NCBI RefSeq assembly: GCF_030817015.1 | Contig: NZ_JAUSYS010000001.1 | Span: 868,001-932,000 of the forward strand | Direction of reading: 5' to 3' | Source of the DNA: Arthrobacter sp. V1I7 | GTDB lineage: Bacteria; Actinomycetota; Actinomycetes; Actinomycetales; Micrococcaceae | DNA: 64,000 nucleotides | Part shown: in pieces, positions 46,898-56,789 of the stretch | Layout: each line of letters starts with the position of its first letter | Position numbering within the stretch: position 1 is the stretch's first letter | Position numbers and translations under genes: made by a program | The notes under the pieces: generated by a model | Seen by the model: the letters and a program-made list of their open reading frames with translations, nothing else | The model's database searches: none | Told to the model about the DNA's origin: nothing

Positions 46898-47935
46898 ATG
46901 ACTTATGTTGCCGCTGAGAACCGATACGACTCCATGCCCTACCGCCGGGTGGGACGCAGCGGGCTGAAACTGCCTGCTATTTCGCTTGGCCTGTGGCACA
47001 ACTTCGGGGACGACTTGCCTTTCGCGACCCAGCGCGCCATCCTGCGCCGGGCCTTCGACCTGGGCGTCACCCACTTCGACCTGGCCAACAACTACGGCCC
47101 GAAGGCCGGTTCGGCCGAAACAAACTTCGGCCGCCACCTCCGCGACGACTTCGCCCCGTACCGGGACGAACTCATCATCTCGACCAAGGCCGGCTACCAC
47201 ATGTGGCCGGGCCCGTACGGGGAGTGGGGGTCCCGCAAATACCTGCTCGCCAGCCTGGACCAGTCGCTGAACCGGATGGGGCTCGATTACGTGGACATCT
47301 TCTACAGCCACCGGCCGGACCCGGAGACGCCGATGGAGGAAACCATGGGCGCCCTGGACCGGGCGGTCCGTTCCGGCAAGGCCCTGTACGCAGGCATCTC
47401 CTCCTACACGCCGGAGCAGACCCTGGAGGCGGCCCGGATCCTGAAGGAACTGGGCACCCCGCTGCTGATCCACCAGCCCAGCTACTCCCTGCTGAACCGC
47501 TGGACCGAAAACGGCAGCCCCAACCTGTACGAGGTGCTGGACCAGGTGGGCGCCGGGTCCATCGGCTTCTCCCCGCTGGCACAGGGCATGCTCACCGACC
47601 GTTACCTCAACGGCATCCCGGCCGATTCCCGCGCCGCGCAGGAGAAGTCCCTGGACGGGAACAGCATCACCGAGGACAAGCTGGAGCGCGTGCGCGGACT
47701 GCAGCAGATTGCGGAGAGCCGGAGGCAGTCGCTGGCGCAGATGGCCATCGCCTGGATCCTCCGGGACCAAAGCAAGGGCTCGCCGGTCACGTCCGCCCTC
47801 GTCGGGGCGTCCAGCGTGGAGCAGCTCGAGGACACGCTCGCCGCAATCAACAGGCTCGACTTCTCGGCCGAGGAACTCGCGGCGATCGACCGGTTCGCCG
47901 TCGAGTCAGAGATCAATCTCTGGGCGCAGAAGTAA
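46898..47935 (+). CDS. aldo/keto reductase, YghZ-like
   Basis: NADPH-dependent carbonyl reductase; the E. coli relative reduces L-glyceraldehyde-3-phosphate and methylglyoxal. The 345-residue protein shows [20 protein letters not shown], the catalytic Tyr in [13 protein letters not shown], Lys in [16 protein letters not shown], His in [12 protein letters not shown], and [18 protein letters not shown] 46898 is preferred; an upstream in-frame ATG lies inside treZ. It follows treZ by 13 bases and could be co-transcribed. Confidence 0.92.
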   Translation: MTYVAAENRYDSMPYRRVGRSGLKLPAISLGLWHNFGDDLPFATQRAILRRAFDLGVTHFDLANNYGPKAGSAETNFGRHLRDDFAPYRDELIISTKAGYHMWPGPYGEWGSRKYLLASLDQSLNRMGLDYVDIFYSHRPDPETPMEETMGALDRAVRSGKALYAGISSYTPEQTLEAARILKELGTPLLIHQPSYSLLNRWTENGSPNLYEVLDQVGAGSIGFSPLAQGMLTDRYLNGIPADSRAAQEKSLDGNSITEDKLERVRGLQQIAESRRQSLAQMAIAWILRDQSKGSPVTSALVGASSVEQLEDTLAAINRLDFSAEELAAIDRFAVESEINLWAQK

Positions 47936-47942
47936 CGGGCTG

Positions 47943-47966
47943 CCCCGGGTAACAGAAATACCGGGG
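47943..47966 (+). terminator. GC-rich hairpin after the aldo/keto reductase gene
   Basis: CCCCGGGTA and TACCGGGG pair around an AACAGAAA-type loop, seven bases after the stop. There is no T tract. Likely transcript end of the tre operon. Confidence 0.4.
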
Positions 47967-48107
47967 CCCGGGGGAACAACCACGGCCCCGGTACCGTTGA
48001 CTACAATGCTAAGGGGCGCCGTATGGCGCCGTGCCCGCCAGTCGCCGTCGTCGTGCATCAGCGCACGTCCGGGCCGGGCACATGACGTTTGTTCTCAAAG
48101 GAGTTCC

Positions 48108-49193
48108 GTGTCTTCAAATCCGATTCGTGTTGCAATCGTCGGCGTAGGTAACTGTGCCGCATCGCTGGTCCAGGGCGTCCAGTACTACCAGGACGCTGAT
48201 CCGCAGGCCACGATCCCGGGTCTGATGCACGTGGAGTTCGGCAAGTACCACGTCAACGATGTGCAGTTTGTGGCCGCTTTCGACGTGGACGGTAAGAAGG
48301 TCGGCAGCGACCTCGCCGACGCGATCGGTGCCAGTGAAAACAACACCATCAAGATCGCCGATGTCCCGCCGACGGGCGTCACCGTGCAGCGCGGCCCGAC
48401 CCTCGACGGGCTTGGCAAGTACTACCTCGAGACCATCGAGCAGTCCACCGAGGAGCCGGTCGACGTCGTCCAGGCGCTCAAGGACGCCAAGGTCGACGTG
48501 ATGGTCTGCTACCTGCCGGTCGGTTCGCAGGAAGCCGCTGAGTTCTATGCCCAGAGCGCGATCGACGCCGGTGTGGGGTTCGTCAACGCCCTGCCGGTCT
48601 TCATTGCCGGCACCAAGGCCTGGGCGGACAAGTTCACCGCCGCCGGCGTGCCGATCGTGGGCGACGACATCAAGAGCCAGATCGGTGCCACCATCACGCA
48701 CCGCGTCATGGCTAAACTCTTCGAGGACCGCGGCGTCACCCTGGACCGCACCTACCAGCTGAACGTCGGCGGCAACATGGACTTCAAGAACATGCTGGAG
48801 CGCGACCGCCTCGAGTCCAAAAAGATCTCCAAGACTCAGGCCGTCACCTCGAACGTGGAAGCCGAACTTGCCGCCAAGGACGTCCACATCGGCCCGTCGG
48901 ACTACGTCCAGTGGCTCGACGACCGCAAGTGGGCCTTCGTGCGCCTCGAGGGACGCAACTTCGGCGACGCCCCGGTGTCCTTGGAGTACAAGCTCGAAGT
49001 CTGGGACTCGCCGAACTCAGCCGGCGTGATCATCGACGCCATCCGCGCCGCCAAGATCGGCCTGGACCGCGGCATCGGCGGCCCGCTGCTCTCGGCATCG
49101 AGCTACTTCATGAAGTCCCCGCCGGAGCAGTTCAACGACGACCTCGCCCGCGAAAAGGTCGAGGCCTTCATCCGCGGCGACCTGGAGCGCTGA
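48108..49193 (+). CDS. ino1: inositol-3-phosphate synthase
   Basis: Converts glucose-6-phosphate to inositol-3-phosphate, the first step towards mycothiol and phosphatidylinositol. The 361-residue protein has the NAD-binding start [19 protein letters not shown] and actinobacterial segments [39 protein letters not shown] (catalytic Lys region) and SNVEAEL. The start is GTG 48108 behind AAAGGAG. mshA, the next mycothiol enzyme, lies 3.3 kb away. A GGCGCC-GTAT-GGCGCC palindrome sits in the upstream region at about 48015-48030. Confidence 0.95.
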   Translation: MSSNPIRVAIVGVGNCAASLVQGVQYYQDADPQATIPGLMHVEFGKYHVNDVQFVAAFDVDGKKVGSDLADAIGASENNTIKIADVPPTGVTVQRGPTLDGLGKYYLETIEQSTEEPVDVVQALKDAKVDVMVCYLPVGSQEAAEFYAQSAIDAGVGFVNALPVFIAGTKAWADKFTAAGVPIVGDDIKSQIGATITHRVMAKLFEDRGVTLDRTYQLNVGGNMDFKNMLERDRLESKKISKTQAVTSNVEAELAAKDVHIGPSDYVQWLDDRKWAFVRLEGRNFGDAPVSLEYKLEVWDSPNSAGVIIDAIRAAKIGLDRGIGGPLLSASSYFMKSPPEQFNDDLAREKVEAFIRGDLER

Positions 49194-49226
49194 CCCGCTT
49201 CCCCCTCCCCGCCGCTTTCCCCCGCC

Positions 49227-49412
49227 GACGCTCCCGCACCTTTGGGGCGTTCCAGCCCGACGCTCCCGCACCTTTGGGGTGTTCCAGCCCGACGCTCCCG
49301 CACCTTTGGGGTGTTCCCGCCCGACGCTCCCGCACCTTTGGGGTGTTCCAGCCCGACGCTCCCGCACCTTTGGGGTGTTCCCGCCCGACGCTCCCGCACC
49401 TTTGGGGGCGCC
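49227..49412. repeat. tandem array, six copies of a 32-bp unit
   Basis: Unit GACGCTCCCGCACCTTTGGG then GTGTTCC and five to six more bases; copies start at 49227, 49259, 49291, 49323, 49355 and 49387, so the period is exactly 32. The 314-base stretch between ino1 and the next gene is otherwise empty. Each unit has a CACC-TTTG-GGGTG mini hairpin. There are no spacers, so it is not a CRISPR. Open frames through it in both directions are artefacts of the period. Confidence 0.93.
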
Positions 49413-49507
49413 GGGGGTCCGGGTATGTCCGGCAAGCGATTCCTCACGTCTGGCCGGTACCGGCCGGATCCTCCCTCACACGGTGCAGGCATGGGAGGGT
49501 CGCTCCC

Positions 49508-50464
49508 TCAGACTGGGCTGGAAAAGCCAGCAGCAGCCGACGGGGTGAGGTACGCGGTGCGGAGGATCCGCTTGATCCTGGCAGTGGCGCCCGTGAAGCC
49601 CTCCGCAAGGTCTTCTTTTGTCAGGACGAGCACCGTCCATCCCGCTGCCTCGAACGACTTGTCACGGCGGCGGTCGCTGAAGATCTGGGCGGGGAGCAGA
49701 TGATGGCCGCCGTCGTATTGGACGGCCAGCCGCCGACGGCGATATCCAAGGTCCGCCGTCGGGGAACCCGGGCTCTCCCGGAGCGGGAGCTGCAGCTCCG
49801 GCTCCGGGAGACCGGCGTCGCATATCGCCAGGCGTAGCAGTGTTTCCGGACCTGAATCGGACCCCACCCGCATCAAGTCCAGGGCCATCCGCGCGCGGAC
49901 GATTCCCTGCAGATTCGGGTGGCGGCTCACCATCGAACGCAACCCCTCGATGGTCGCGAAGGGCTCGCTCCGTCCCTCCAAAGCGAACCGGGGAATCCGC
50001 ACGAGCTCGTCGCCCATGCAGACCAATTCGGACAGGCTCAACCGCCGGGCGAGGTCGAGCCACGTCCGCGGGCGCGTGCTGATCCGGATGCCGTCCGCAG
50101 CTTCGACCTCGCCCTCCAGAGCCATAACGGTGTGCCCGACGATGCCTTTGCGCCGTACCTCGGGCAACGCCCGCGGTTTGCTCAGGTGCAGCTCCTCAGA
50201 GTCCGAGAGCCACGGAGGCAGGAGCTGACATCGAAGCCTGGCGGCCGTGACGTGCGAGATCCAGGCGCCTGGCGACGCGGCAGACAGGGCGCGAGCCGCC
50301 GTCTCCAACTCAAAGCTCCAGTCCGAGGGCCGGTAAAGACCCCGGCTGACATGACGGATGTCGGACTGTCTCAATCTGGTTCTCGGCACTCCCAATGACT
50401 TTGCAGCCGCGATGGTGAAGGGTGCTGCGCTGAGTGGACCGGGAAGCTCAGCTCGCGTTCTCAT
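49508..50464 (-). CDS. DUF559/Vsr-fold-like protein of unknown function
   Basis: The 318-residue protein has an N-terminal region like AbiEi-type antitoxin proteins (SLGVPRTRLRQSDIRHVSRG, LYRPSDW) and a C-terminal PD-(D/E)xK nuclease-like domain (GPETLLRLAICDAGLPEPEL, TADLGYRRRRLAVQYDGGHH, DRRRDKSFEAAGWTVLVLTK). Such proteins are frequent in Arthrobacter, but I know no proven role. In the core, Gln replaces the more usual Glu in the V-Q-Y-D-G strand, which might weaken catalysis. It is flanked on both sides by 32-bp tandem arrays. A CACAAT box ends six bases before ATG 50464. Confidence 0.7.
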   Translation of the reverse strand: MRTRAELPGPLSAAPFTIAAAKSLGVPRTRLRQSDIRHVSRGLYRPSDWSFELETAARALSAASPGAWISHVTAARLRCQLLPPWLSDSEELHLSKPRALPEVRRKGIVGHTVMALEGEVEAADGIRISTRPRTWLDLARRLSLSELVCMGDELVRIPRFALEGRSEPFATIEGLRSMVSRHPNLQGIVRARMALDLMRVGSDSGPETLLRLAICDAGLPEPELQLPLRESPGSPTADLGYRRRRLAVQYDGGHHLLPAQIFSDRRRDKSFEAAGWTVLVLTKEDLAEGFTGATARIKRILRTAYLTPSAAAGFSSPV

Positions 50465-50570
50465 GCTGGCATTGTGAACTCATTTAAAGAGCCGTGCGGG
50501 CGTTATCCACAGCTCTCGCGCATCCGCCTTTGGCAGCGGGCACGGGTTCCGGCGACCCCGGCACGAGCCC

Positions 50571-50722
50571 CGCGCAGGATGTGAGGGAGCGTTCACTCGG
50601 GAGACGCAGGATGTGAGGGAGCGTTGGTTGGGGAGACGCAGGACCTGAGGCAGCGTGGGTGGGGGAGACGCAGGATGTGAGGGAGCGTGGGTTGGAGAGA
50701 CGCAGGACCTGAGGGAGCGTTC
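50571..50722. repeat. second tandem array, five copies of a different 32-bp unit
   Basis: Units beginning GACGCAGGATGTGAGGGAGC start at 50571, 50603, 50635, 50667 and 50699 (the first is degenerate), again with a period of 32. The last unit runs into the fhs stop codon. Read on the minus strand the unit begins ACGCTCCCTCACAT, close to ACGCTCCCGCACCT of the first array, so both arrays probably belong to one family in opposite orientation. Confidence 0.9.
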
Positions 50723-52481
50723 AGAAGAGGCCGACGGGATTTCCCTCGGCGTCGACGTCCATCCGCATCGCGGCCGGGACCTTGGGCAGGCCAGGCATGG
50801 TCATGACAGCGCCGGTGAGAGCCACGATGAAGCCGGCGCCGGTCTTGGGGATCAGGTCGCGCACGTGCACGGTGAAGCCCTTCGGGGCGCCCAGCCGGCT
50901 GGCGTCGTCGCTGAAGGAATACTGGGTCTTCGCCATGCAGACCGGGAAGCCGGACCAGCCGTTCTTCTCGATCTCCGCGAGCCGCTTGAGCGCCGGGACG
51001 GAGAAGTCCACGCCGTCGGCGCCATAAATCTCCTGCACGATGGTGCGGATCTTGTCCTCCACCGACATCTCCAGCGGGTACAGGTGCCGGAAGGTATGCG
51101 GCGCGTCGACGGCCGCGGCAACCTTCGCCGCGAGCTCGTCCCCGCCGTCCCCGCCCCCGCCTCGGCCCCAGACATCGGCGACGGCGGCCTGGACACCCGC
51201 CGTGGTGCACCAGTCCAGCAGCCAGTCCAGCTCCTCCCGGGTATCGGTGGCGAACTTGTTGATGGCCACCACCGGGGTGATGCCGAACTTCTCCACGTTC
51301 CGCACGTGCCGCTGGAGGTTGGCGACGCCGGCGGCCAGGGCCCCGACGTTCGGGTCCTTGAGCTGATCCTTGGCAATGCCGCCGTGCATCTTGAGCGCCC
51401 GGATGGTTGCCACGACGACGACGGCGGAGGGGGCGACATCGGCCATCCTGGCCTTGATGTCCATGTACTTTTCGGCACCCAGGTCCGCGCCGAAGCCCGC
51501 CTCGGTGACCACGATGTCCGCGAGGCTGCGAGCGGCCTGGGTGGCGATCAGGGAATTGCAGCCGTGCGCGATGTTGGCGAACGGGCCACCGTGCACCAAC
51601 GCGGGTGTCCCGGCGATGGTCTGGACGAGGTTGGGCTTGATCGCGTCCTTGAGGAGCAGGGTCAGCGCGCCCTGGACGCCGAGGTCGGCGACGGTGACGG
51701 GCCGGCGGTCGTAGGTGTAGCCGAACGTGATCCGGCCCAGCCTTTCCCGGAGGTCGGGCAGGTCCGTGGCGAGACAGAACACGGCCATGATCTCGGAGGC
51801 CACGGTGATGTCGAAACCGTCCTGCCGCGGAATGCCCTGCGCCGGACCCCCGAGGCCGATCACGACCTCCCGGAGCGAGCGGTCGTTCATGTCCAGCACC
51901 CGCTTGAAGGTCATCCGGCGCGGGTCGATGTTCAGCTCGTTGCCCTGGAAGATGTGGTTGTCCACGAGGGCCATCAGGGCGTTGTTCGCCGAGGTGATGG
52001 CGTGGAAGTCGCCGGTGAAATGCAGGTTGATCTCATCCATCGGCAGCACCTGCGAGTAGCCTCCGCCGGTGGCGCCGCCCTTCATGCCCAGGATGGGTCC
52101 CAGCGAGGGCTCACGCAGCGCGATCATCACCTTGTGTCCCGCCCGGGCCAGCGAGTCGGCCAGCCCCACGGTGGTGGTGGACTTGCCCTCGCCGGCAGGC
52201 GTGGGCGACATGGCAGAGACCAACACCACCTTGCCGGCGCGAGGGCCGGCTCCGGCGGGCCGGCCGGCGCCGGCGGCCCGGTCATCCCCGGCGGCCCTGA
52301 GCTTCGCCGGATCGATCTTGGCCTTGTACCGGCCGTAGAACTCCAGGGCGTCGGGGCTGATGCCGGCCGCGGCGGCGACCTCCTCGATCGGGCGCATTAC
52401 GGCCCGCTGGGCGATCTCCAGATCACTCGGCACGGCAGGAGCTGCGGCGGCAGGGCCTCCGGGGAGGGCGTTATCAGACAT
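50721..52481 (-). CDS. fhs: formate--tetrahydrofolate ligase
   Basis: ATP-dependent synthesis of 10-formyl-THF. The 586-residue protein has the ATP loop [62 protein letters not shown] and [15 protein letters not shown] at the end. ATG 52481 (MSDNALPGG) with GAAGGACG upstream is preferred over an ATG 42 bases earlier. It is slightly longer than the usual 557 because of an Ala/Pro-rich start and an internal Ala/Gly loop. It is separated from mshA by 58 bases, same strand. Confidence 0.96.
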   Translation of the reverse strand: MSDNALPGGPAAAAPAVPSDLEIAQRAVMRPIEEVAAAAGISPDALEFYGRYKAKIDPAKLRAAGDDRAAGAGRPAGAGPRAGKVVLVSAMSPTPAGEGKSTTTVGLADSLARAGHKVMIALREPSLGPILGMKGGATGGGYSQVLPMDEINLHFTGDFHAITSANNALMALVDNHIFQGNELNIDPRRMTFKRVLDMNDRSLREVVIGLGGPAQGIPRQDGFDITVASEIMAVFCLATDLPDLRERLGRITFGYTYDRRPVTVADLGVQGALTLLLKDAIKPNLVQTIAGTPALVHGGPFANIAHGCNSLIATQAARSLADIVVTEAGFGADLGAEKYMDIKARMADVAPSAVVVVATIRALKMHGGIAKDQLKDPNVGALAAGVANLQRHVRNVEKFGITPVVAINKFATDTREELDWLLDWCTTAGVQAAVADVWGRGGGGDGGDELAAKVAAAVDAPHTFRHLYPLEMSVEDKIRTIVQEIYGADGVDFSVPALKRLAEIEKNGWSGFPVCMAKTQYSFSDDASRLGAPKGFTVHVRDLIPKTGAGFIVALTGAVMTMPGLPKVPAAMRMDVDAEGNPVGLF

Positions 52482-52539
52482 CGGCGTCCTTCGGCTCGTG
52501 GCGTCGGCGGGTGTTCCGGCCAATGGCGGCAGGCCGGTG

Positions 52540-53826
52540 TTACCGGCTGGTGGCCCCGGCAGCGGGCTTGTGGCCCACCGGGATGGTCAGGTTTCCAAAG
52601 TACTGGCTCAGCGCGGTGTGATAGCTCTCCATCGTGATCGCAGCGGTGCGCTGCCACCCGAAGTCCTGGGCGTGCAAGGCCGCGGCCCGGCCCATATCCT
52701 GGCGGGTGGCGGGGTCGTCGTACAGCGCCTCGAGGACGTCCGCCCAGTCACCGGGCTTATGGCCCTCCACCAGCAGTCCGGTGCGTCCGTCGAAGACCGC
52801 GCGGGAGAGCCCGCCGACCTTGGTCGCGACCACCGGGGTCCCGCAGGCCTGGGCTTCGAGAGCCACGAGTCCGAAGGATTCGCTGTAGGAAGGCATCACC
52901 ACGACGTCGGCCGAACGGTACCAGGCGGCGAGCTTCGGCGCGCTGACCGGCGGATGGTGGGTGACGACGTCGTCCATCCCGGCCGAGCTGATCAGGGTCT
53001 TCAGGTTAAAGTCCTTGGCCCCGCTGACCGCGCCCACGATGGTCAGCCGCAGGTCGATGTCCGGGCGGCGGGCGCGGAGCAGGGCCGCAGCCTTGATCAG
53101 GATCTGGGGTCCCTTGAGCCGCTGGATCCGGCCTGCAAAGAGCAGATGGAAGCTACCCGGCGGCACCCCATGGTGCGCCCGGGCCCGGCTCCGGAAGGCC
53201 GGCGTGAACACCGTCAGGTCCACCCCCGGCGGGGCCACGTCGATGTGGTCGATGTCCGCGTTGTAATGGGAGACGAGTTCCGCGGCCTCCGTGCCGGTGT
53301 TGGCGATCAACCGGGTGGCGCCGTCGACGATCCGATGTTCGCCGTCCTCGCGCCGCCGCGGCTCCGGCTGCTCACCGGACTCCAGCAGCAGGTTCTTGAC
53401 CTTGGCCATGGTGTGCATGGTGTGCACCAGCGGCACGTCCCACAGCCGGGCGAGCTCCAGCCCCGCCACGCCGGAGACCCAGTAGTGTGAGTGAATCACG
53501 TCGTAGCGGCCGTGCGGCTGGAGCTGGCGGATCCTGTCGATCTCGGCCACCATACTGTGCAGCAGTCCGGGCAGCTCTTCCTTGGGCAGCTTCCGCGGCG
53601 GGCCGGCCAGGACGTTGTGGACGCACACGCCCGGGGAGGGATGCTCGACGGCGGACTGTCCGGCGGCCGTGGACCTCGTGAAGATCTCCACCTCGACGCC
53701 GGTCTCCGCCAGCGCCGCGGCCAGCGCCCGGATGTACACATTCATGCCGCCGGCGTCGCCGGACCCGGGCTGCTCCATCGGCGAGGTGTGAAGGGACAGG
53801 AAGGCAACACGGCGGACCAGTGACAT
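52540..53826 (-). CDS. mshA: D-inositol-3-phosphate glycosyltransferase (mycothiol)
   Basis: Adds GlcNAc from UDP-GlcNAc to inositol-3-phosphate, the first dedicated step of mycothiol synthesis. The 428-residue GT4 protein has [67 protein letters not shown] and the EX7E-type donor site [30 protein letters not shown] directly precedes ATG 53826. Together with ino1 upstream it identifies a mycothiol-producing actinobacterium. Confidence 0.96.
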   Translation of the reverse strand: MSLVRRVAFLSLHTSPMEQPGSGDAGGMNVYIRALAAALAETGVEVEIFTRSTAAGQSAVEHPSPGVCVHNVLAGPPRKLPKEELPGLLHSMVAEIDRIRQLQPHGRYDVIHSHYWVSGVAGLELARLWDVPLVHTMHTMAKVKNLLLESGEQPEPRRREDGEHRIVDGATRLIANTGTEAAELVSHYNADIDHIDVAPPGVDLTVFTPAFRSRARAHHGVPPGSFHLLFAGRIQRLKGPQILIKAAALLRARRPDIDLRLTIVGAVSGAKDFNLKTLISSAGMDDVVTHHPPVSAPKLAAWYRSADVVVMPSYSESFGLVALEAQACGTPVVATKVGGLSRAVFDGRTGLLVEGHKPGDWADVLEALYDDPATRQDMGRAAALHAQDFGWQRTAAITMESYHTALSQYFGNLTIPVGHKPAAGATSR

Positions 53827-53889
53827 CCTTCTCCTCCCTCTGCTGCCGGAACTGCATGTCGATAAAACACTACTCCTGAAGTTCGGGGA

Positions 53890-54105
53890 GGTTCACAGGC
53901 CCGTGCCCGGTGCGCCTACTCGCTGGACGCGGCCGGTGCCGCCGGCTTCCGGGCCATGCAGTTCAACGCCGTGGTGGAAAGCACCGCCGGGCGGTGGCTG
54001 CCCGGAAGTCGGCGGTCTTCGACGTGCTCGCCCACGATCCCGGAGGCCTTCCACCACCCGCGCCTGGGCTACCTGGGGCTGCACCTGATGTACCGCACGC
54101 CCTAG
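53890..54105 (+). pseudogene. GNAT acetyltransferase C-terminal remnant
   Basis: The frame ends ...AAGFRAMQFNAVVES, then a scrambled stretch, then IPEAFHHPRLGYLGLHLMY and a stop at 54103-54105. The flanks match the C-terminal half of common GNAT acetyltransferases (RAMQFNAVVESN, then LGF-x-IPEAF and GLHVMYR). The middle fits only in the next frame (KSAVFDVLAH), so two compensating indels are present. The N-terminal half is missing. It overlaps the end of the convergent GH4 gene by four bases. Confidence 0.65.
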
Positions 54106-55604
54106 GAGCCACCACCGTTGCCGGGGCTGCCGCCGCGCCAGAGCTGCTGCAGTTCCGGGAAAGCGGCCTCATAACCGGCGAGCAGCTTCGCCGCGAGCAC
54201 GTCCGAATCGACGAGGGGATGACGGGCGAAGGCGGCGAGGGCCGCCTCGCGCCGCCGGGCCCCCGCTGCCGGTCCGGTGGCCTGCCCGACTTCCTGGCCT
54301 GCTGCCGGCCCGGTGGCCTGCACGACCAGCCGTTCAACATCCTTGACCCGACGCATCAGGGCGAGCTGCCCGGGGGCCGGGCGTTCCTGCGGGAGCGGCA
54401 CCACGCCGTCGGGCGTCACCCGGCAAGGAACCTCGACGACGGCGTCCGCGGGCAACCCCGGGACCGCCGGGTCCGCGGCGTCCCCGGGCAGCTCCGGGAT
54501 TGCCCCCGCCGAGCCTGCCGGCGGCGCGGCATTCGGGGTGTTCAGGACCAGCTCCGCGGTGCCGCCGCCGGAGAGCGCCCGCATGACCGCCAGGGCCACA
54601 CGTTCGTAGCCGCCTCCGGCGAGGTCCGTCTCGTCCCGGCGCTCGCCGGCCGGCCGGGCCTCGGCCAGATACCCTTCCTCGCGGGATCTTCGGGCGGCCT
54701 CCCAGAGCGGATACGCCGCCGCGCCGGCTGCGGCGAGCCGCGGGTAGAGCTCCGATTGCTGCCGGTCGATGGACTCCCCGCGGGTTTCGGCGGCGGAGCG
54801 GATGCCGGACAGGGCGCGTCCGGTCTCGTAGTAGTAATAGAGGTACTCGTTCGGCAGGCACCCGAGTTCAGCAAGGAATGCCTGGGGGAACAGCCTGCCT
54901 TCCTCGAAGCCGGCGAGTGCCCCGGCGTCCGCCAACAACCCGGGCAGGGCATCCCGGCCGCCGGACTCCAGCCGGTAAAGCCAGCCGAGGTGGTTGAGGC
55001 CGTAGTAGCCGACGCCGTCGAGCCTGCCCTCGGGCAAGGCGACGCCGGCGGCCCGGGCGGCCCGGTACACGAGCCCGCCGGCCGAATCGCAGATGCCGAC
55101 GACCCTCCGGCCGAGCACCGGGACCAGGGCCTCGGTGACCATCCCGGCAGGATTGGTGAAATTCAGCAGCCACGCCTCCGGGCAGCGCTCGCGCATTTCC
55201 GCGGCGAGCTCCAGCATCCGGGGTATCGAGCGCAGCGCATAGGAGATGCCGCCGGCGCCCGTGGTCTCCTGGCCGAGGAGCCCCAGATCCAGGGCGATCC
55301 GCTCATCGGCCATCCGCCCCGCGGTCCCGCCGGGCCGGATGGCGGCAAACACGATGTCCGTGCCGTCGAGGGCCTCCGGCAGCGAAGTGGTGGTGCGGAC
55401 CGTGGGCATGTTTCCGGGGGACAGGCCGCCAGCGGGCTCCAGAGCCGCCAGTGACGCGAGGACCGCGTCGAGGGCGGCCAGCCGGCCGGCGTCGACGTCG
55501 TACAGCACCAGCTCCCGGACCAGCCCCGCGAAGGGGCCGGAGCGGAGCGCCCGGTAGACCAGCGGTACCCGGAATCCGCCGCCGCCGGCAATCATGAGCC
55601 GCAT
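54102..55604 (-). CDS. family 4 glycoside hydrolase (6-phospho-beta-glucosidase type)
   Basis: NAD- and Mn-dependent glycosidase family. The 500-residue protein starts with the dinucleotide fold MRLMIAGGGGFRVPLVYRAL. It shows NFTNPAGMVTEAL, the metal-Cys region VGICDSAGG, YYGLNHLGWLYRLESGG with the metal His, and LPNEYLYYYYETGRAL. The extended Ala/Pro-rich region at 380-460, including a repeated ATGPAAG, is unusual. An IS481 element lies 13 bases upstream of the ATG and has replaced everything beyond the -10 box, so expression is uncertain. Confidence 0.88.
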   Translation of the reverse strand: MRLMIAGGGGFRVPLVYRALRSGPFAGLVRELVLYDVDAGRLAALDAVLASLAALEPAGGLSPGNMPTVRTTTSLPEALDGTDIVFAAIRPGGTAGRMADERIALDLGLLGQETTGAGGISYALRSIPRMLELAAEMRERCPEAWLLNFTNPAGMVTEALVPVLGRRVVGICDSAGGLVYRAARAAGVALPEGRLDGVGYYGLNHLGWLYRLESGGRDALPGLLADAGALAGFEEGRLFPQAFLAELGCLPNEYLYYYYETGRALSGIRSAAETRGESIDRQQSELYPRLAAAGAAAYPLWEAARRSREEGYLAEARPAGERRDETDLAGGGYERVALAVMRALSGGGTAELVLNTPNAAPPAGSAGAIPELPGDAADPAVPGLPADAVVEVPCRVTPDGVVPLPQERPAPGQLALMRRVKDVERLVVQATGPAAGQEVGQATGPAAGARRREAALAAFARHPLVDSDVLAAKLLAGYEAAFPELQQLWRGGSPGNGGGS

Positions 55605-55610
55605 GCGGAC

Positions 55611-55616
55611 AGTCTA
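55611..55616 (-). promoter_or_regulatory. leaderless-type -10 box of the GH4 gene, at the IS junction
   Basis: TAGACT on the minus strand ends six bases before ATG 55604. Its first three bases belong to the CTAG target duplication of the IS (55614-55617), so the box survived the insertion while the -35 region did not. Confidence 0.45.
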
Positions 55617-55617
55617 G

Positions 55618-56693
55618 GTGTATTACCCACGGAGGTTGGTGACACGGCTGGCGGGTGGTTGACCCTTGAGTGAGGTGTGGCCTCGGTTGTGATTGTAGTG
55701 GTGCAACCAGGCGGGGAAAGCGGCAACACGCTCGGCCTCTGATGCGTAGGGCTTCGCGTAGGCCCATTCGTCGAGCATGGTGCGGTTGAACCGCTCAACC
55801 TTTCCGTTGGTCTGGGGGCGATAGGGGCGCGTGCGTTTGTGCTTGATGTCCGCACCGAGAGCCTGGGCGAAGACGCGGGAGCGGTAGCAGGAGCCGTTAT
55901 CTGTCAAGACCCGGCTCACCGTGATCCCGGCGGCGTTGAAGGCAGCGTTTGCCCGTTCCCAGAAGCCGGCGGCGGTTTCTTTCTTCTCGTCAGAGAGGAT
56001 CTCGGTGTAGGCAAAGCGGGAGTGGTCATCGACTGCGTTATGCAGGTAAGCGTAGCCGGGCCTGCGGTTGGCGTTTGTGCCGGTCTTGTTCCGGTTCCCC
56101 GCGGCCCGGCCGGTCACGCGGTGTCCGCCGCCGTCAGGAATCCGGCCGAGTTTCTTGATGTCCACGTGGACCATGTCCCCGGGGTTCTGGTGCTCGTAGC
56201 GGCGGATCACCCTGCCCGTGGCCCGGTCCAGCCACGACAGCCTGGCAAGCCGGTACCGGGAGAGGACCTTGTGCACGGTGGACGGGTGGATACCGAGCAG
56301 GTAACCGATCCTCGCCGGCCCCCAGCGGCGGTTGACCCGCAGCGCGATGATTCGTCGTTCCCGCCGGGCAGGAGTGCGGCGCGGGGACCGGGACGGCCGG
56401 CTGGAGAGGTCCTCCATGCCGTCTTCGCCCAGCTCCCGGTAGCGGCTGGCCCAGCGCGCCGCGGTCGGGACGGAGACCTGAAAACGTTCTGCAGCCCGAC
56501 GTAACGGCCAGCCGTCCTCGACAATGCACTTTGCCAGCTCGATCCGTCCCCTGCGGGCGAGAAAAGCATTAGGGTGGGACATTGAAGACCTCCGTTTGTG
56601 GAATTGGACTCTAGACAAGCCCCACTCCACTCGGAGGTCTTCTTCATGTCACCACACCACGCCGACCGTCACTAACGTCTGTGGTTAATACAT
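55618..56693 (-). mobile_element. complete IS481-family insertion sequence, 1076 bp
   Basis: The ends are imperfect inverted repeats of about 26 bases: left GTGTATTACCCACGGAGGTT, right (reversed) ATGTATTAACCACAGACGTT, each continuing (G/A)GTGAC. The element is bounded by CTAG at 55614-55617 and 56694-56697, a four-base target duplication. It contains one transposase gene filling the element. It sits between the divergent GH4 and PfkB genes. Confidence 0.88.
55623..56582 (-). CDS. IS481 family transposase
   Basis: A 319-residue DDE transposase. It has an N-terminal HTH pair (RRAAERFQVSVPTAARWASR, GIHPSTVHKVLSRYRLA), then the catalytic core: first Asp in DMVHVDIKKLGRIPDGG, second Asp in VSRVLTDNGSCYRS and Glu in PQTNGKVERFNRTMLDEW. 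ATG 56582 (MSHPNAFLARRGRIELAK) gives the usual IS481 N-terminus and has GGAGGTCTTCA nearby; an in-frame start further upstream would reach into the terminal repeat region. No frameshift, so the copy may be active. Confidence 0.95.
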   Translation of the reverse strand: MSHPNAFLARRGRIELAKCIVEDGWPLRRAAERFQVSVPTAARWASRYRELGEDGMEDLSSRPSRSPRRTPARRERRIIALRVNRRWGPARIGYLLGIHPSTVHKVLSRYRLARLSWLDRATGRVIRRYEHQNPGDMVHVDIKKLGRIPDGGGHRVTGRAAGNRNKTGTNANRRPGYAYLHNAVDDHSRFAYTEILSDEKKETAAGFWERANAAFNAAGITVSRVLTDNGSCYRSRVFAQALGADIKHKRTRPYRPQTNGKVERFNRTMLDEWAYAKPYASEAERVAAFPAWLHHYNHNRGHTSLKGQPPASRVTNLRG

Positions 56694-56776
56694 CTAGGCG
56701 TACCGGCTTCGGCCGGGCTGCTCCGGCCGCCGGCTCCGGCGGCCGGGGGTGTCTTTCCTGCCACACCAGGACGGCG

Positions 56777-56782
56777 TAGTCT
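56777..56782 (+). promoter_or_regulatory. leaderless-type -10 box of the PfkB gene
   Basis: TAGTCT ends seven bases before ATG 56790, without a Shine-Dalgarno. It lies 80 bases from the IS right end, so this promoter appears complete. Confidence 0.45.
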
Positions 56783-56789
56783 GCCGTAC

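Noticed and set aside
49227..50722. CRISPR array
   Set aside because: Units of 32 bases follow each other without spacers, and no cas genes are present.
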